Assembly: GCF_002355895.1 (NCBI RefSeq)
Contig: NZ_AP017652.1
Location: 1,211,001-1,275,000, forward strand
DNA length: 64,000 nt
From: Streptococcus sp. NPS 308
Lineage (GTDB): Bacteria > Bacillota > Bacilli > Lactobacillales > Streptococcaceae
Direction: 5' to 3'
A program made the translations under genes and the position numbers. Below, piece by piece: positions 36,571 to 44,929 of the stretch. Within the stretch, counting starts at the first letter, position 1. Each line of letters starts with the position of its first letter. Below the pieces are notes generated by a model. That model had not been told where the DNA came from, did no database searches, and saw only the letters and a list, made by a program, of their open reading frames with translations.

Positions 36571-37131
36571 TTAGTCACCTAAACCGCTAAAGTCAACTTT
36601 AGGAACTGCCTTTTCCTCTTCAGGTGTTTGAAGGAAGTCTGCAGCTTTAAATCCAAATAGTCCTGCGATGATGTTACTTGGGAAGCTTTCAAGTTTTACA
36701 TTGTAGTTGCTGACAACACTGTTGTAGAGTTGGCGTGAGTAAGAAATTTTATTTTCTGTATTGGTCAACTCTTCTTGCAATTTGATAAAGTTAGCACTAG
36801 CTTTCAAGTCTGGGTAATTCTCTGCTACTGCAAAGATACCAGAAATCTGGCGGGTAAGGGCATCACTGGCCTTCATCGCTTCAGCTGGTGAAGTTGCTGC
36901 GGCTACTTGTCTACGAAGTTCTGTCACCTTTTCCAAGGTAGAACCTTCATATTTGGCATAGCCTTTGACTGTTTCAATCAAGTTTGGAAGGAGATCATTA
37001 CGACGCTTCAACTGAACATCTATCTGGCTCCAAGCCTCCTTGGTCTGCATACGATTTTTCACCAAACCGTTATAGCTAACAATCACAAAAATAACAATCA
37101 GAGCCAAAACTCCAAGAATAATCCAAGTCAT
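36571..37131 (-). CDS. lemA: LemA-family protein
   Basis: 186 aa. One N-terminal membrane anchor ([22 protein letters not shown]), then a long helical domain with family motifs [37 protein letters not shown] and [35 protein letters not shown]. Role unknown; LemA with HtpX may form a membrane quality-control pair. First gene of lemA-htpX, with its own promoter facing rsmG. Confidence 0.94.
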   Translation of the reverse strand: MTWIILGVLALIVIFVIVSYNGLVKNRMQTKEAWSQIDVQLKRRNDLLPNLIETVKGYAKYEGSTLEKVTELRRQVAAATSPAEAMKASDALTRQISGIFAVAENYPDLKASANFIKLQEELTNTENKISYSRQLYNSVVSNYNVKLESFPSNIIAGLFGFKAADFLQTPEEEKAVPKVDFSGLGD

Positions 37132-37164
37132 AATCTTATTCCTTTCTGCTTTTAGATTACTACC

Positions 37165-37197
37165 AGTATATCAAAATTTTAATGAATATGGTAAAAT
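37165..37197. promoter_or_regulatory. Divergent promoters for lemA-htpX and rsmG
   Basis: Leftward extended -10 TGATATACT (TATACT 37170-37165) and rightward extended -10 TGGTAAAAT (TAAAAT 37192-37197), only about 20 bases apart. Confidence 0.6.
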
Positions 37198-37224
37198 AAG
37201 ATGATACTAGAGAAGGAAACGACT

Positions 37225-37938
37225 ATGAAACCAGAAACATTTTACAGCTTGCTCGTCGAGCAAAATCTTCCACTTTCTGACCAGCAAAAGAACCAATTTG
37301 AACGCTATTTTGAACTCTTGGTCGAGTGGAATGAAAAGATTAACCTGACCGCTATTACAGACAAAGAAGAAGTCTACCTCAAACACTTTTATGATTCTAT
37401 TGCACCCATCCTACAAGGCTTGATTTCAAATGAAACTATCAAACTTCTTGATATCGGGGCTGGGGCAGGATTTCCTAGTCTTCCTATGAAAATCCTCTAT
37501 CCTCAGTTAGATGTAACCATCATTGATTCGCTAAATAAACGCATCAACTTCCTCCAACTATTGGCCCAAGAGCTGAATTTGGACGGAGTTCACTTCTACC
37601 ATGGACGTGCAGAAGACTTTGCCCAAGACAAGAACTTCCGTGCCCAGTTTGATATGGTGACAGCTCGTGCTGTTGCCCGTATGCAAGTCTTATCTGAATT
37701 GACCATTCCCTATCTTAAAGTTGGTGGAAAACTCTTGGCACTCAAGGCCAGCAATGCTCCCGAAGAATTGCTAGAAGCCAAGAATGCCCTCAATCTCCTC
37801 TTTAGCAAGGTTGAGGATAATCTCAGCTACGCCCTACCAAATGGAGATCCACGATACATCACTGTGGTAGAAAAGAAAAAAGAAACCCCAAACAAATATC
37901 CACGTAAGGCTGGCATGCCCAATAAACGCCCGCTTTAA
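37225..37938 (+). CDS. rsmG: 16S rRNA (guanine(527)-N7)-methyltransferase
   Basis: 237 aa from the ATG at 37225 (AGAAGGAAA upstream), the pneumococcal length. Methylates G527 of 16S rRNA; loss gives low-level streptomycin resistance. SAM-binding motif [17 protein letters not shown] (about 68-84), post-I acidic [12 protein letters not shown], and [21 protein letters not shown]. The basic C-terminus ends [14 protein letters not shown]. Followed 20 bases later by the uraA promoter. Confidence 0.96.
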   Translation: MKPETFYSLLVEQNLPLSDQQKNQFERYFELLVEWNEKINLTAITDKEEVYLKHFYDSIAPILQGLISNETIKLLDIGAGAGFPSLPMKILYPQLDVTIIDSLNKRINFLQLLAQELNLDGVHFYHGRAEDFAQDKNFRAQFDMVTARAVARMQVLSELTIPYLKVGGKLLALKASNAPEELLEAKNALNLLFSKVEDNLSYALPNGDPRYITVVEKKKETPNKYPRKAGMPNKRPL

Positions 37939-37957
37939 TTTTTTTAGTAAAAAAATG

Positions 37958-38129
37958 TTTACAAAGTTCGTAATTTCTGCTATACTATCACAAGCAAAGG
38001 TTTTTAATGTCATCCCGTGAGGTGACGAAGACGCAGAAATATATAAAATTCTTTGAGAATGAGATCATCCTCTTTTTAAAGAAGTCTTACTCTGAGAGCC
38101 TGTTGCTGTAAAATAATGGGCTCTTTTTT
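37958..38129 (+). promoter_or_regulatory. Promoter and PyrR attenuator of uraA
   Basis: -35 TTTACA (37958-37963), 17 bases, -10 TATACT (37981-37986). PyrR-binding hairpin GTCA-TCCCGTGAGG-TGAC at 38009-38026, sharing its loop with the pyrR leader. Terminator AGAGCC/GGCTCT followed by T6 (38094-38129), 22 bases before the uraA start. Confidence 0.85.
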
Positions 38130-38151
38130 GATGCCCAAAAGTGAGGTTTAT

Positions 38152-39435
38152 ATGAAACAAGAATCAACTGTTGATTTGTTACTAGACGTTGATCAACGTC
38201 CTTCAGCTGGGAAAGGTATCCTCCTCAGCTTCCAGCACGTTTTTGCTATGTTTGGAGCGACCATCCTAGTTCCTTTGATTTTGGGAATGCCTGTATCCGT
38301 TGCCCTCTTTGCATCTGGTGTCGGAACCCTGATTTATATGGTTTCAACTGGCTTTAAAGTTCCGGTTTATCTCGGTTCTTCTTTTGCCTTCATCACTGCA
38401 ATGTCTCTTGCTATGAAGGAAATGGGTGGCGACGTCTCTGCTGCTCAAACAGGGGTTATTCTAACTGGTTTGATTTATGTCATTGTCGCAACAAGTGTCC
38501 GCTTTGCTGGTACGAAATGGATTGACAAGCTCTTGCCTCCTATCGTTATCGGACCTATGATTATCGTAATTGGTCTTGGTCTTGCAGGTTCAGCTGTAAC
38601 AAATGCTGGTCTTGTTGCTGATGGCAACTGGAAAAATGCTCTTGTAGCTGTGGTTACCTTCCTCATTGCTGCCTTCATCAATACAAAAGGAAAAGGGTTC
38701 CTTCGTATCATTCCTTTCCTCTTTGCCATTATCGGTGGATATATCTTCGCAGTTCTTCTTGGTCTTGTTGATTTTACTCCAGTCCTTCAAGCCAATTGGT
38801 TTGAAATTCCTGGTTTCTACTTGCCATTTAATACAGGTGGTGCCTTTAAAGAGTACAACTTATACTTCGGTCCTGAAACAATCGCAATCTTGCCTATCGC
38901 TATCGTAACCATCTCTGAACACATTGGAGACCATACCGTCTTGAGCCAAATCTGTGGCCGTCAATTCTTAAAAGAACCAGGACTTCACCGCACGCTTCTT
39001 GGTGACGGTATCGCGACATCTGTATCTGCCTTCCTCGGTGGACCAGCCAATACGACTTACGGTGAGAACACTGGAGTTATCGGTATGACTCGTATCGCTT
39101 CTGTTTCCGTTATCCGAAACGCTGCATTTATCGCAATTGCTCTTAGCTTCCTTGGCAAATTTACTGCCTTGATCTCAACCATTCCAAATGCTGTGCTTGG
39201 TGGCATGTCCATCCTTCTCTACGGAGTTATTGCCAGCAACGGTTTGAAAGTTTTGATTAAGGAACGCGTTGACTTCAGTCAAATGCGTAACCTCATCATT
39301 GCTAGTGCCATGTTAGTACTTGGACTTGGTGGAGCCATCCTTAAACTCGGTCCAGTAACCCTTTCAGGTACTGCCCTATCAGCGATGACAGGTATCATTT
39401 TGAATCTGATCTTGCCATACGAAAACAAAGACTAA
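38152..39435 (+). CDS. uraA: Uracil:proton symporter
   Basis: 427 aa from the ATG at 38152 (GAGG six bases upstream); codons upstream lie inside the terminator and are not used. Fourteen-segment NCS2/UraA fold, with the early motif SFQHVFAMFGATILVPLILG, substrate-region glutamates in TISEHIGDHTVLSQICGR and the family segment GGPANTTYGENTGVIGMTRI. Imports uracil for salvage. Repressed with the de novo operon through PyrR. Confidence 0.95.
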   Translation: MKQESTVDLLLDVDQRPSAGKGILLSFQHVFAMFGATILVPLILGMPVSVALFASGVGTLIYMVSTGFKVPVYLGSSFAFITAMSLAMKEMGGDVSAAQTGVILTGLIYVIVATSVRFAGTKWIDKLLPPIVIGPMIIVIGLGLAGSAVTNAGLVADGNWKNALVAVVTFLIAAFINTKGKGFLRIIPFLFAIIGGYIFAVLLGLVDFTPVLQANWFEIPGFYLPFNTGGAFKEYNLYFGPETIAILPIAIVTISEHIGDHTVLSQICGRQFLKEPGLHRTLLGDGIATSVSAFLGGPANTTYGENTGVIGMTRIASVSVIRNAAFIAIALSFLGKFTALISTIPNAVLGGMSILLYGVIASNGLKVLIKERVDFSQMRNLIIASAMLVLGLGGAILKLGPVTLSGTALSAMTGIILNLILPYENKD

Positions 39436-39448
39436 TCTTATAGATAGC

Positions 39449-39478
39449 AAAAATCCACTCAGTTGAGTGGATTTTTTA
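39449..39478 (+). terminator. Bidirectional terminator between uraA and the EamA gene
   Basis: Stem AAAATCCACTC / GAGTGGATTTT with six T following. Confidence 0.85.
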
Positions 39479-40381
39479 TTTATGCTTACTTTCCAGCAGT
39501 AAATCTTTCAAAGAAATGATAGTCACTGCAAGCAGAATCATGGCCATACCAACAAAATCAATCGCATAGAATTGCTCCTTCATAATTAAAAAGGCAAAGA
39601 AAACAGCTGAAATGGGCTCTATGGAAGCCAATAAACTGGATTTAACTGGTCCTATTAGACTAGCTCCTTTTAGAAAAGCTGTGTAGGCAAATACTGTTCC
39701 AATGATGATAATGCCAGCAAATGCAAAGAGAAAATCCAAGCTAGTCGGTATACTGGCCTGCAAAACTCCTGTGAAGGGAATAGCCCCGACACCAGAAATA
39801 ACCATTCCTACACCAATCACCAACATACTTCCCCACTTCTTAATCAAAGCGATAGGAAGGATAATATAGAGGGCGTAGGTCAAGGCAGAAAAGAGTCCCC
39901 AAAAAAGACCCGCAGGTGTGATCGACAACTGGTCAAGTTCCCCATGCGTAGCAATAAGAAAAGTTCCTCCAATTGCTAAACCAATTGAAATAATCTCAGC
40001 CAGAGTCGGTGCTACCTTGTCCTTGATACAAGTATAAATCAAGATTCCAACAGGACAAACATACTGGAGAACCGTCGCCGTTCCAGCATTGGTTTCCTGA
40101 ATGGCAGAAAGATAGGCAAACTGGTTTAAGAAAAGTCCAAATAAGGCAAATAACAAGAGAGAAAAAAGGCTTTTTCTGTATTTTAAAAAAGCAAGAAGTT
40201 TATCCTTTGAAGTTGCATAGGTTAAAAATATGAGAGCCAAGCCTGCAATGATAAGTCGTAAATTAGTCAAGACTAGAGCGGAAATCCCGTGTGCCATCAG
40301 GTATTGACCACTGGTTCCAGACAAGCCCCAAGCAATCCCTGCCACTACTGTATACAGAGTTCCTTTTACGGTTTTTGACAT
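39476..40381 (-). CDS. EamA/DMT-family transporter
   Basis: 301 aa from the ATG at 40381, with GGGAG four bases upstream; the longer frame overlaps the upstream gene and lacks a site. Ten hydrophobic segments from two EamA repeats (start GTLYTVVAGIAWGLSGTSGQYL; second repeat LFWGLFSALTYALYIILPIALI). Substrate unknown; family members export amino acids or metabolites. Not LicB by its sequence. Eight bases after the serine hydrolase gene, so cotranscribed with cppA and that gene. Confidence 0.9.
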   Translation of the reverse strand: MSKTVKGTLYTVVAGIAWGLSGTSGQYLMAHGISALVLTNLRLIIAGLALIFLTYATSKDKLLAFLKYRKSLFSLLLFALFGLFLNQFAYLSAIQETNAGTATVLQYVCPVGILIYTCIKDKVAPTLAEIISIGLAIGGTFLIATHGELDQLSITPAGLFWGLFSALTYALYIILPIALIKKWGSMLVIGVGMVISGVGAIPFTGVLQASIPTSLDFLFAFAGIIIIGTVFAYTAFLKGASLIGPVKSSLLASIEPISAVFFAFLIMKEQFYAIDFVGMAMILLAVTIISLKDLLLESKHK

Positions 40382-40389
40382 GCTTCTCC

Positions 40390-41325
40390 CTACTCCTCTT
40401 GACGAATCATTTCCATCACTTGATTTCGATCGACTATCCACTGGGCACGCTCATCCTTCTCATACGTTCTGTTGGATAGAAAGATAGCCGCTTCCTGCTT
40501 CTCCCGATTCCACATAATGAAGGTACCTGTATAGCCCGTATGATCCAGCCAGTCTTCTTCCAGATTCCAAGCTAGCGAACGCTCTTTATCCTCTAAGGGA
40601 GAGTAATTTCGACTTAGGTTTTCAGCAAAATCATCTTTCAAGTAATGTTCCAGAAAGATTTGCAAATCCTTAACAGTTGAAAATAAACCAGCACTCCCAG
40701 CATGTTTGCCCAAAAGACGAGCTTTGGGATCGTGGATACTACCTGCCGCTACTCCTCTAACTGTTGGTACAGCAATCTCAACGGGACCAAACATTGTTTC
40801 CTTCATGCCCCATGGTTCCAAAACTTGTTCTTCTATAATCTGATCCAAGTCTTGGTTAAAGATTTTTTCCAAAAGAAAGCCTAGGAGTAAAAAGTGAACA
40901 TCCGAGTATAGAAAAGCAGGACGACTACGTCTATTTAGATGAAACATGGCCTCTCTTAATTCCTCAGAGTCTAACTGATCCCTATTGGGAATAAAGGGAT
41001 CCAGATCTGTCGCGTGGGTCAAGAGTTGACGAATAGTGATATCTGGGTAATCACATTCAGCTAAAAAGTCCGCCACTGGTCGATCAATGTCTAGTTTCCC
41101 CTGTTGCCACAAGAAGGTCAAGACTGTCCCGACTCCCACAACCTTACTCACACTGGCTAAGTCATAGACTAGCCCTGACTCTGTTTTCAAACCTTTCTCA
41201 GGATCACTCAAGCCTAGGTAGGATTCTCTCCATTCTCCGTCCTTAAAATACGCAAAAGAGGCCCCGGGATAGACCCCTGCCTCGATTTGATCTTCTATTT
41301 TTTTTAGAATCTTTGTCCACTTCAT
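40390..41325 (-). CDS. Serine hydrolase, beta-lactamase/class C PBP fold
   Basis: 311 aa. SxxK motif as S58-V-S-K61 in DLASVSKVVG, the second motif YSD in FLYSDVHFLLLG, and HTG in DHTGYTGTF in place of KTG. There is no signal peptide, so it is probably cytoplasmic; a beta-lactamase role is unlikely, and related proteins are peptidases or esterases. It overlaps cppA by four bases and precedes the EamA transporter; this cppA-hydrolase pairing is known in pneumococcus. Confidence 0.9.
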   Translation of the reverse strand: MKWTKILKKIEDQIEAGVYPGASFAYFKDGEWRESYLGLSDPEKGLKTESGLVYDLASVSKVVGVGTVLTFLWQQGKLDIDRPVADFLAECDYPDITIRQLLTHATDLDPFIPNRDQLDSEELREAMFHLNRRSRPAFLYSDVHFLLLGFLLEKIFNQDLDQIIEEQVLEPWGMKETMFGPVEIAVPTVRGVAAGSIHDPKARLLGKHAGSAGLFSTVKDLQIFLEHYLKDDFAENLSRNYSPLEDKERSLAWNLEEDWLDHTGYTGTFIMWNREKQEAAIFLSNRTYEKDERAQWIVDRNQVMEMIRQEE

Positions 41326-42047
41326 GCTTCTTCAAACCATAATTCGATGTTATTGGTATCTTTACCAAGGAAGAATTTTTCAGACTTTGGAATAAAATAG
41401 TCTGTGCCTTCAAATTTCTGACGAAGACTAGTCAACTCTAGATCCTTTACCAAAAATTTCAGCATAGACAAGTCCCAGGTAACATTGTTTTCAACAGCCA
41501 AATCTGGACCTTTCCCTTGAGTAAAGGTAATGGCATTAGTTGCCACTTCTGAAGCAAGTAAACTCTCCCTGTCCTCAGGGAGACGGAGCTCGACGGAAAC
41601 CTCAAATTGACTCAAGTATTTTATACTTTTATTTGAATAAAATTCCGGAATCGTGTCTAGCAGAACTAAGTCTTCAATATGATTTTCCGCATGAACAAGG
41701 ATCACATCCTGTTCAGGAGAAACAATCTCAAAAGCATAACCACAGCTTCCTTTAAATAGGCGAGGAAGGGACTTCATCTGTGAAAGAATGCCCTCGATTT
41801 CAGAAGGATTCTCAACTTTTACCACGAGTCTAGCAAGTTTCTTAAGCCCTTCAACTCTGCGAGTTCGCATGCTCGGAGCTTCTTCTAAAATCAATCTCTC
41901 CGTACCTGTCTGATCTCCCAAGGAGAGAAAGGCAGACTCTTCTAACAAGGGTTTCATCCCTAGGGTTTCAATGTAAAATTTTTCATTTAATTTTCGGTTA
42001 TTAACTTTCACAGTCGGAATGATCCGAACTATCTCATTCACACTCAT
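41322..42047 (-). CDS. cppA: CppA-family protein (glyoxalase/VOC fold)
   Basis: 241 aa from the ATG at 42047 (GGAGG five bases upstream). Two VOC-like halves: IIPTVKVNNRKLNEKFYIETLGMKPLLEE at the start and IELWFEEA at the end. Streptococcal CppA was named as a C3-degrading proteinase, but the fold is that of glyoxalases and no secretion signal is visible, so proteolysis should be treated with caution. First gene of cppA-hydrolase-EamA. Confidence 0.88.
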   Translation of the reverse strand: MSVNEIVRIIPTVKVNNRKLNEKFYIETLGMKPLLEESAFLSLGDQTGTERLILEEAPSMRTRRVEGLKKLARLVVKVENPSEIEGILSQMKSLPRLFKGSCGYAFEIVSPEQDVILVHAENHIEDLVLLDTIPEFYSNKSIKYLSQFEVSVELRLPEDRESLLASEVATNAITFTQGKGPDLAVENNVTWDLSMLKFLVKDLELTSLRQKFEGTDYFIPKSEKFFLGKDTNNIELWFEEA

Positions 42048-42126
42048 AAATTCCTCCAACTCTCTTATTTTAAAGGATTTTCGAATATTTTACAAGCCAT
42101 ATCTGTTTTATTTAAAAATTTTATAG

Positions 42127-42155
42127 CAAAAAAACTGGGTTCCCCCAGTTTCTTT
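42127..42155 (-). terminator. Terminator of the aquaglyceroporin gene
   Basis: Stem AAACTGGG / CCCAGTTT (42132-42151) with a U run leftward. Confidence 0.8.
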
Positions 42156-42157
42156 TA

Positions 42158-43027
42158 TTATAGATAAAGTAGTTTGAATACTGCTACTGCTGCAATAGCC
42201 GCTAAGATTGGAGCTACAACTGGTACCCATGCATACCACCATTTTGAATCACCCTTGTGTTGACCAAGAACTGATTTTGGAAGGAGTTCGTGAAGAAGAC
42301 GTGGTCCAAAGTCACGAGCTGGGTTCAAAGCAGGCCCAGAAGGTCCACCGAGTGAAGTTACCAAGGCCATCACTAGGAAACCAAGTGCCAAGTGCGCAAC
42401 TGAAAGTCCAGCAGCTGTGTGTGGAGCTACTTGAGCTTTCACTGCCATTTCAGTTAAATCAACAGTTTGTCCAGCTTGAGTAGCCATTTGTTTCATGTAT
42501 TGAAGAACCTCAGCACCGAAGAAGTTTTTAGTCAAACCAAGTGCTGCAAAGAAAAGAACAAATGAACCTACAAACTCATTTAGGAAACCATTAACAGTAG
42601 CTGCAAAACGTGATTCTTTTGTTCCATGGTCCAAACTTGAGATAGTTGAGAAAGTTCCCAAGATGTTGTTTGGATTTTCTGTTTTCAAATAGTAAGGACG
42701 GTGAGTCGCTACAACCATAGCTTGACCGAAGATTGCTCCCAAAACTTGTGCTAGGATGTAAAATGGTACTTGATCCCAAGAGAAAAGACCACTAACAGCA
42801 AGTCCAAGAGTGAAAGCTGGGTTGATGTGGTTTCCTGATACGTTACCGAACATCAAGGCTGGGATCATAACCCCCATACCATAACCAACTGCGATAACGA
42901 GCCAGCCACTTTGGTGACCTTTCGTACCTTTAAGTTCAACGTTAGCAACTGCACCATTACCAAGAATGATCAAAATAGCAGTTCCCAAGAATTCTGTGGC
43001 ATATTTAATAGCCCATGTAAAATCCAT
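42158..43027 (-). CDS. Aquaglyceroporin, GlpF/Gla type
   Basis: 289 aa, longer than the usual 230-270. Six membrane segments and two half-helices: first NPA in SGNHINPAFTLGLA, second in GPALNPARDFGPR (the D after NPAR indicates glycerol permeation). The extra length is a loop of about 35 residues between segments 4 and 5 (FGAEVLQYMKQMATQAGQTVDL), typical of lactic-acid-bacterial Gla-type channels. No glpK/glpO beside it. Own promoter and terminator. Confidence 0.92.
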   Translation of the reverse strand: MDFTWAIKYATEFLGTAILIILGNGAVANVELKGTKGHQSGWLVIAVGYGMGVMIPALMFGNVSGNHINPAFTLGLAVSGLFSWDQVPFYILAQVLGAIFGQAMVVATHRPYYLKTENPNNILGTFSTISSLDHGTKESRFAATVNGFLNEFVGSFVLFFAALGLTKNFFGAEVLQYMKQMATQAGQTVDLTEMAVKAQVAPHTAAGLSVAHLALGFLVMALVTSLGGPSGPALNPARDFGPRLLHELLPKSVLGQHKGDSKWWYAWVPVVAPILAAIAAVAVFKLLYL

Positions 43028-43064
43028 TTGATAGATTCTCCTTCAATTTTTTTAGACAATCCTT

Positions 43065-43093
43065 ATTCTATCAATTTTTAGGCCTTTTAGCAA
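43065..43093 (-). promoter_or_regulatory. Promoter of the aquaglyceroporin gene
   Basis: Leftward -35 TTGCTA (43093-43088), 17-base spacer, -10 TAGAAT (43070-43065). A partial cre-like GGAAAACGCTTTAT lies upstream near 43117. Confidence 0.65.
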
Positions 43094-43184
43094 TATCTTT
43101 TCTAAAAGAATCTCTGGAAAACGCTTTATTTAACTTATCTTTAAGAAAAGGACAAAAGGAGTCAAACTCCTTTCATCCTTTTCA

Positions 43185-43356
43185 TTAGTCTTGACGTTGA
43201 CCAAAGTCTGCAATCATCTGCTCCATCTCTTGACGGCTTGGAGTTGTCAGCATATAAAGGTAATCCCCTTGTAGCTCTGCAAAAGCTGCTGGCATGATTT
43301 TTTTGACCTTGAATTGTTGGCTATACTTGGCAAGCAAGTCTTCTTCTGAATAAACA
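43185..43356 (-). pseudogene. Duplicated 3' fragment of the ATP-grasp gene
   Basis: Encodes the last roughly 56 codons and stop of the gene at 44928-46094. The whole repeat, with terminator, is 43146-43356 against 44889-45099, both 211 bases, with about 15 mismatches by my count. The 427-aa membrane-protein gene sits between the copies. The rest of 43028-43437 holds only the promoter of the channel gene and a weak hairpin (43393-43410). Confidence 0.92.
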
Positions 43357-43437
43357 GCGAAAAAAGTTCGAAATTCTTTTAAAATTAAAATTACATATTC
43401 TTTAATATGTTCTTTTAAGAAAAGTTAACTCTTTCCA

Positions 43438-44721
43438 CTATTTAAATTCATCTGATTCGTATATATCTGATGGTAAAGAGTTATTCATTACAAATTTCTC
43501 ATTATTAATACGAATAAATTCTCCATCTATTAAGTCATAATTGTAATTAGTCCTACTATTTATTTCAATAAATTGATTTTCAACATTATTAAATAAAAAT
43601 ACGGTAACTTCTAGGTTACTACTAGTAATAGGTTCTGTGATTTGAATATTGTAAAATTTTTCCTTACGATTATAATCACATGAACTAAACTTCCTATAAT
43701 CATCACTTCCTGTTTTGATAAGTCGTACAGTTTTATCATCTAAAATTATACCTATACTATCATCATTGTATTTTTCAATTTTTCCAATATATTCCGCTTT
43801 CTCATTATAGATAAAATTCTTTTCATCAAAAGTTAATATCTTACCCAAAAATATAATTCTATTGCCATCAATAGTTAGTATGAATTTTCTAACAATAATA
43901 TCTTGCTTCGTAAACTTATTTATTGTAATCATATTCCAATTTCCGCATAAATATTTTTGATTAGATGGTAATCCAAGCATAATTTGAATTTTTTGTCTCA
44001 GTTTCTTAAAATAAATTAAAAATAAAAAAAGAGGATATGTTATTTCTAATACAATAAACCTATAAAGTCCAGTTAGTAATACCGTATTAAAGGAACCATT
44101 ATTGAATTCAGTACGAGGAAAAATTAAAGAGGTAGTATAAATTACTGGAATCAAAAATAATATAGATATTTTAATCAACGATAGTTGTTGTTGTCGTTGT
44201 TTAGCTACTTTTATATTAAATACATCTTCTAAAGTATCTGTTTCAAATAATAAAGTTATGACTGCTGTGGTTGCTGAAACTAAAGCAGAAGAAGATGAAT
44301 CAATAAAAAATAGTAAAATTGAAAAAATAATTACAAAAACGATTAAAAATGTTCCAGTCAGTATCGCCCTTGAATTTGATTTTTCTTTTATAAAACTCTC
44401 TATAGATATCGTGAATATAGAAAAAAGTAATATCCATTGTTGAGGATCATTAAACATGGAAAATAAAGTAAGAAACTCTATCAGACCAAATAAAATTGTT
44501 ATAAAATAATTAAAGCTCTTTTCCAGTTTATTTTTTCTTTTTGAAACAAAGTAAGTCACTGGCATTTTTGTTAGAAGAAATACCACAAATAAAACTGATA
44601 AAACCTGATCTGTCATGCCAAAAATGGAAATGAAGTGAGATCCAAGAAATAACGTTATTATAAATATAATAGTGTCAATAATAGACGAGAGAAAAATAGG
44701 CTTTATTTCTTCTTTTTTCAT
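43438..44721 (-). CDS. Unknown multi-pass membrane protein with C-terminal beta-rich domain
   Basis: 427 aa, not recognised. About eight hydrophobic segments in residues 10-255 (SSIIDTIIFIITLFLGSHFI, ILLFSIFTISIESFI, LIVFVIIFSILLFFI). A soluble domain of about 165 residues opens with YLCGNWNMITINKF and alternates short strands. The GNW followed by strands recalls small beta-barrel sensor domains such as those on membrane effectors of anti-phage systems, but this is only resemblance. Very AT-rich, unlike its neighbours, and flanked by direct repeats, so acquired. AAGGAG is 12 bases before the ATG. Confidence 0.85.
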   Translation of the reverse strand: MKKEEIKPIFLSSIIDTIIFIITLFLGSHFISIFGMTDQVLSVLFVVFLLTKMPVTYFVSKRKNKLEKSFNYFITILFGLIEFLTLFSMFNDPQQWILLFSIFTISIESFIKEKSNSRAILTGTFLIVFVIIFSILLFFIDSSSSALVSATTAVITLLFETDTLEDVFNIKVAKQRQQQLSLIKISILFLIPVIYTTSLIFPRTEFNNGSFNTVLLTGLYRFIVLEITYPLFLFLIYFKKLRQKIQIMLGLPSNQKYLCGNWNMITINKFTKQDIIVRKFILTIDGNRIIFLGKILTFDEKNFIYNEKAEYIGKIEKYNDDSIGIILDDKTVRLIKTGSDDYRKFSSCDYNRKEKFYNIQITEPITSSNLEVTVFLFNNVENQFIEINSRTNYNYDLIDGEFIRINNEKFVMNNSLPSDIYESDEFK

Positions 44722-44828
44722 TTTAAATTTATACTCCTTAAAATAAATTAATAGTTGATTTACAAAATATATTTAAAATAATAGAAAAATTTTCTATAAA
44801 ACATCTTTGATAATAACGTTTATACAAC

Positions 44829-44837
44829 ATTATATCA
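44829..44837 (-). promoter_or_regulatory. Extended -10 promoter of the unknown membrane-protein gene
   Basis: Leftward TGATATAAT about 105 bases before the ATG; the same sequence as the promoter of the choline-binding protein gene. Confidence 0.5.
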
Positions 44838-44888
44838 TATTAATTAAAATGGTTCAAATTCACTAACAATTAGTCTTCTGTTCTATTA

Positions 44889-44929
44889 AAAAGGACAAAA
44901 GAAGTCAAACTCCTTTCATCCTTTTCATT
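44889..44929 (-). terminator. Terminator after the ATP-grasp gene
   Basis: Stem AAAAGGA...TCCTTTT enclosing AGTC/GACT-type pairing, U tail leftward. A second copy lies at 43146-43186. Confidence 0.7.

Noticed and set aside
41322..42047. CppA as a secreted C3 protease
   Set aside because: No signal peptide and a glyoxalase-type fold; the name is kept but the activity is not asserted.
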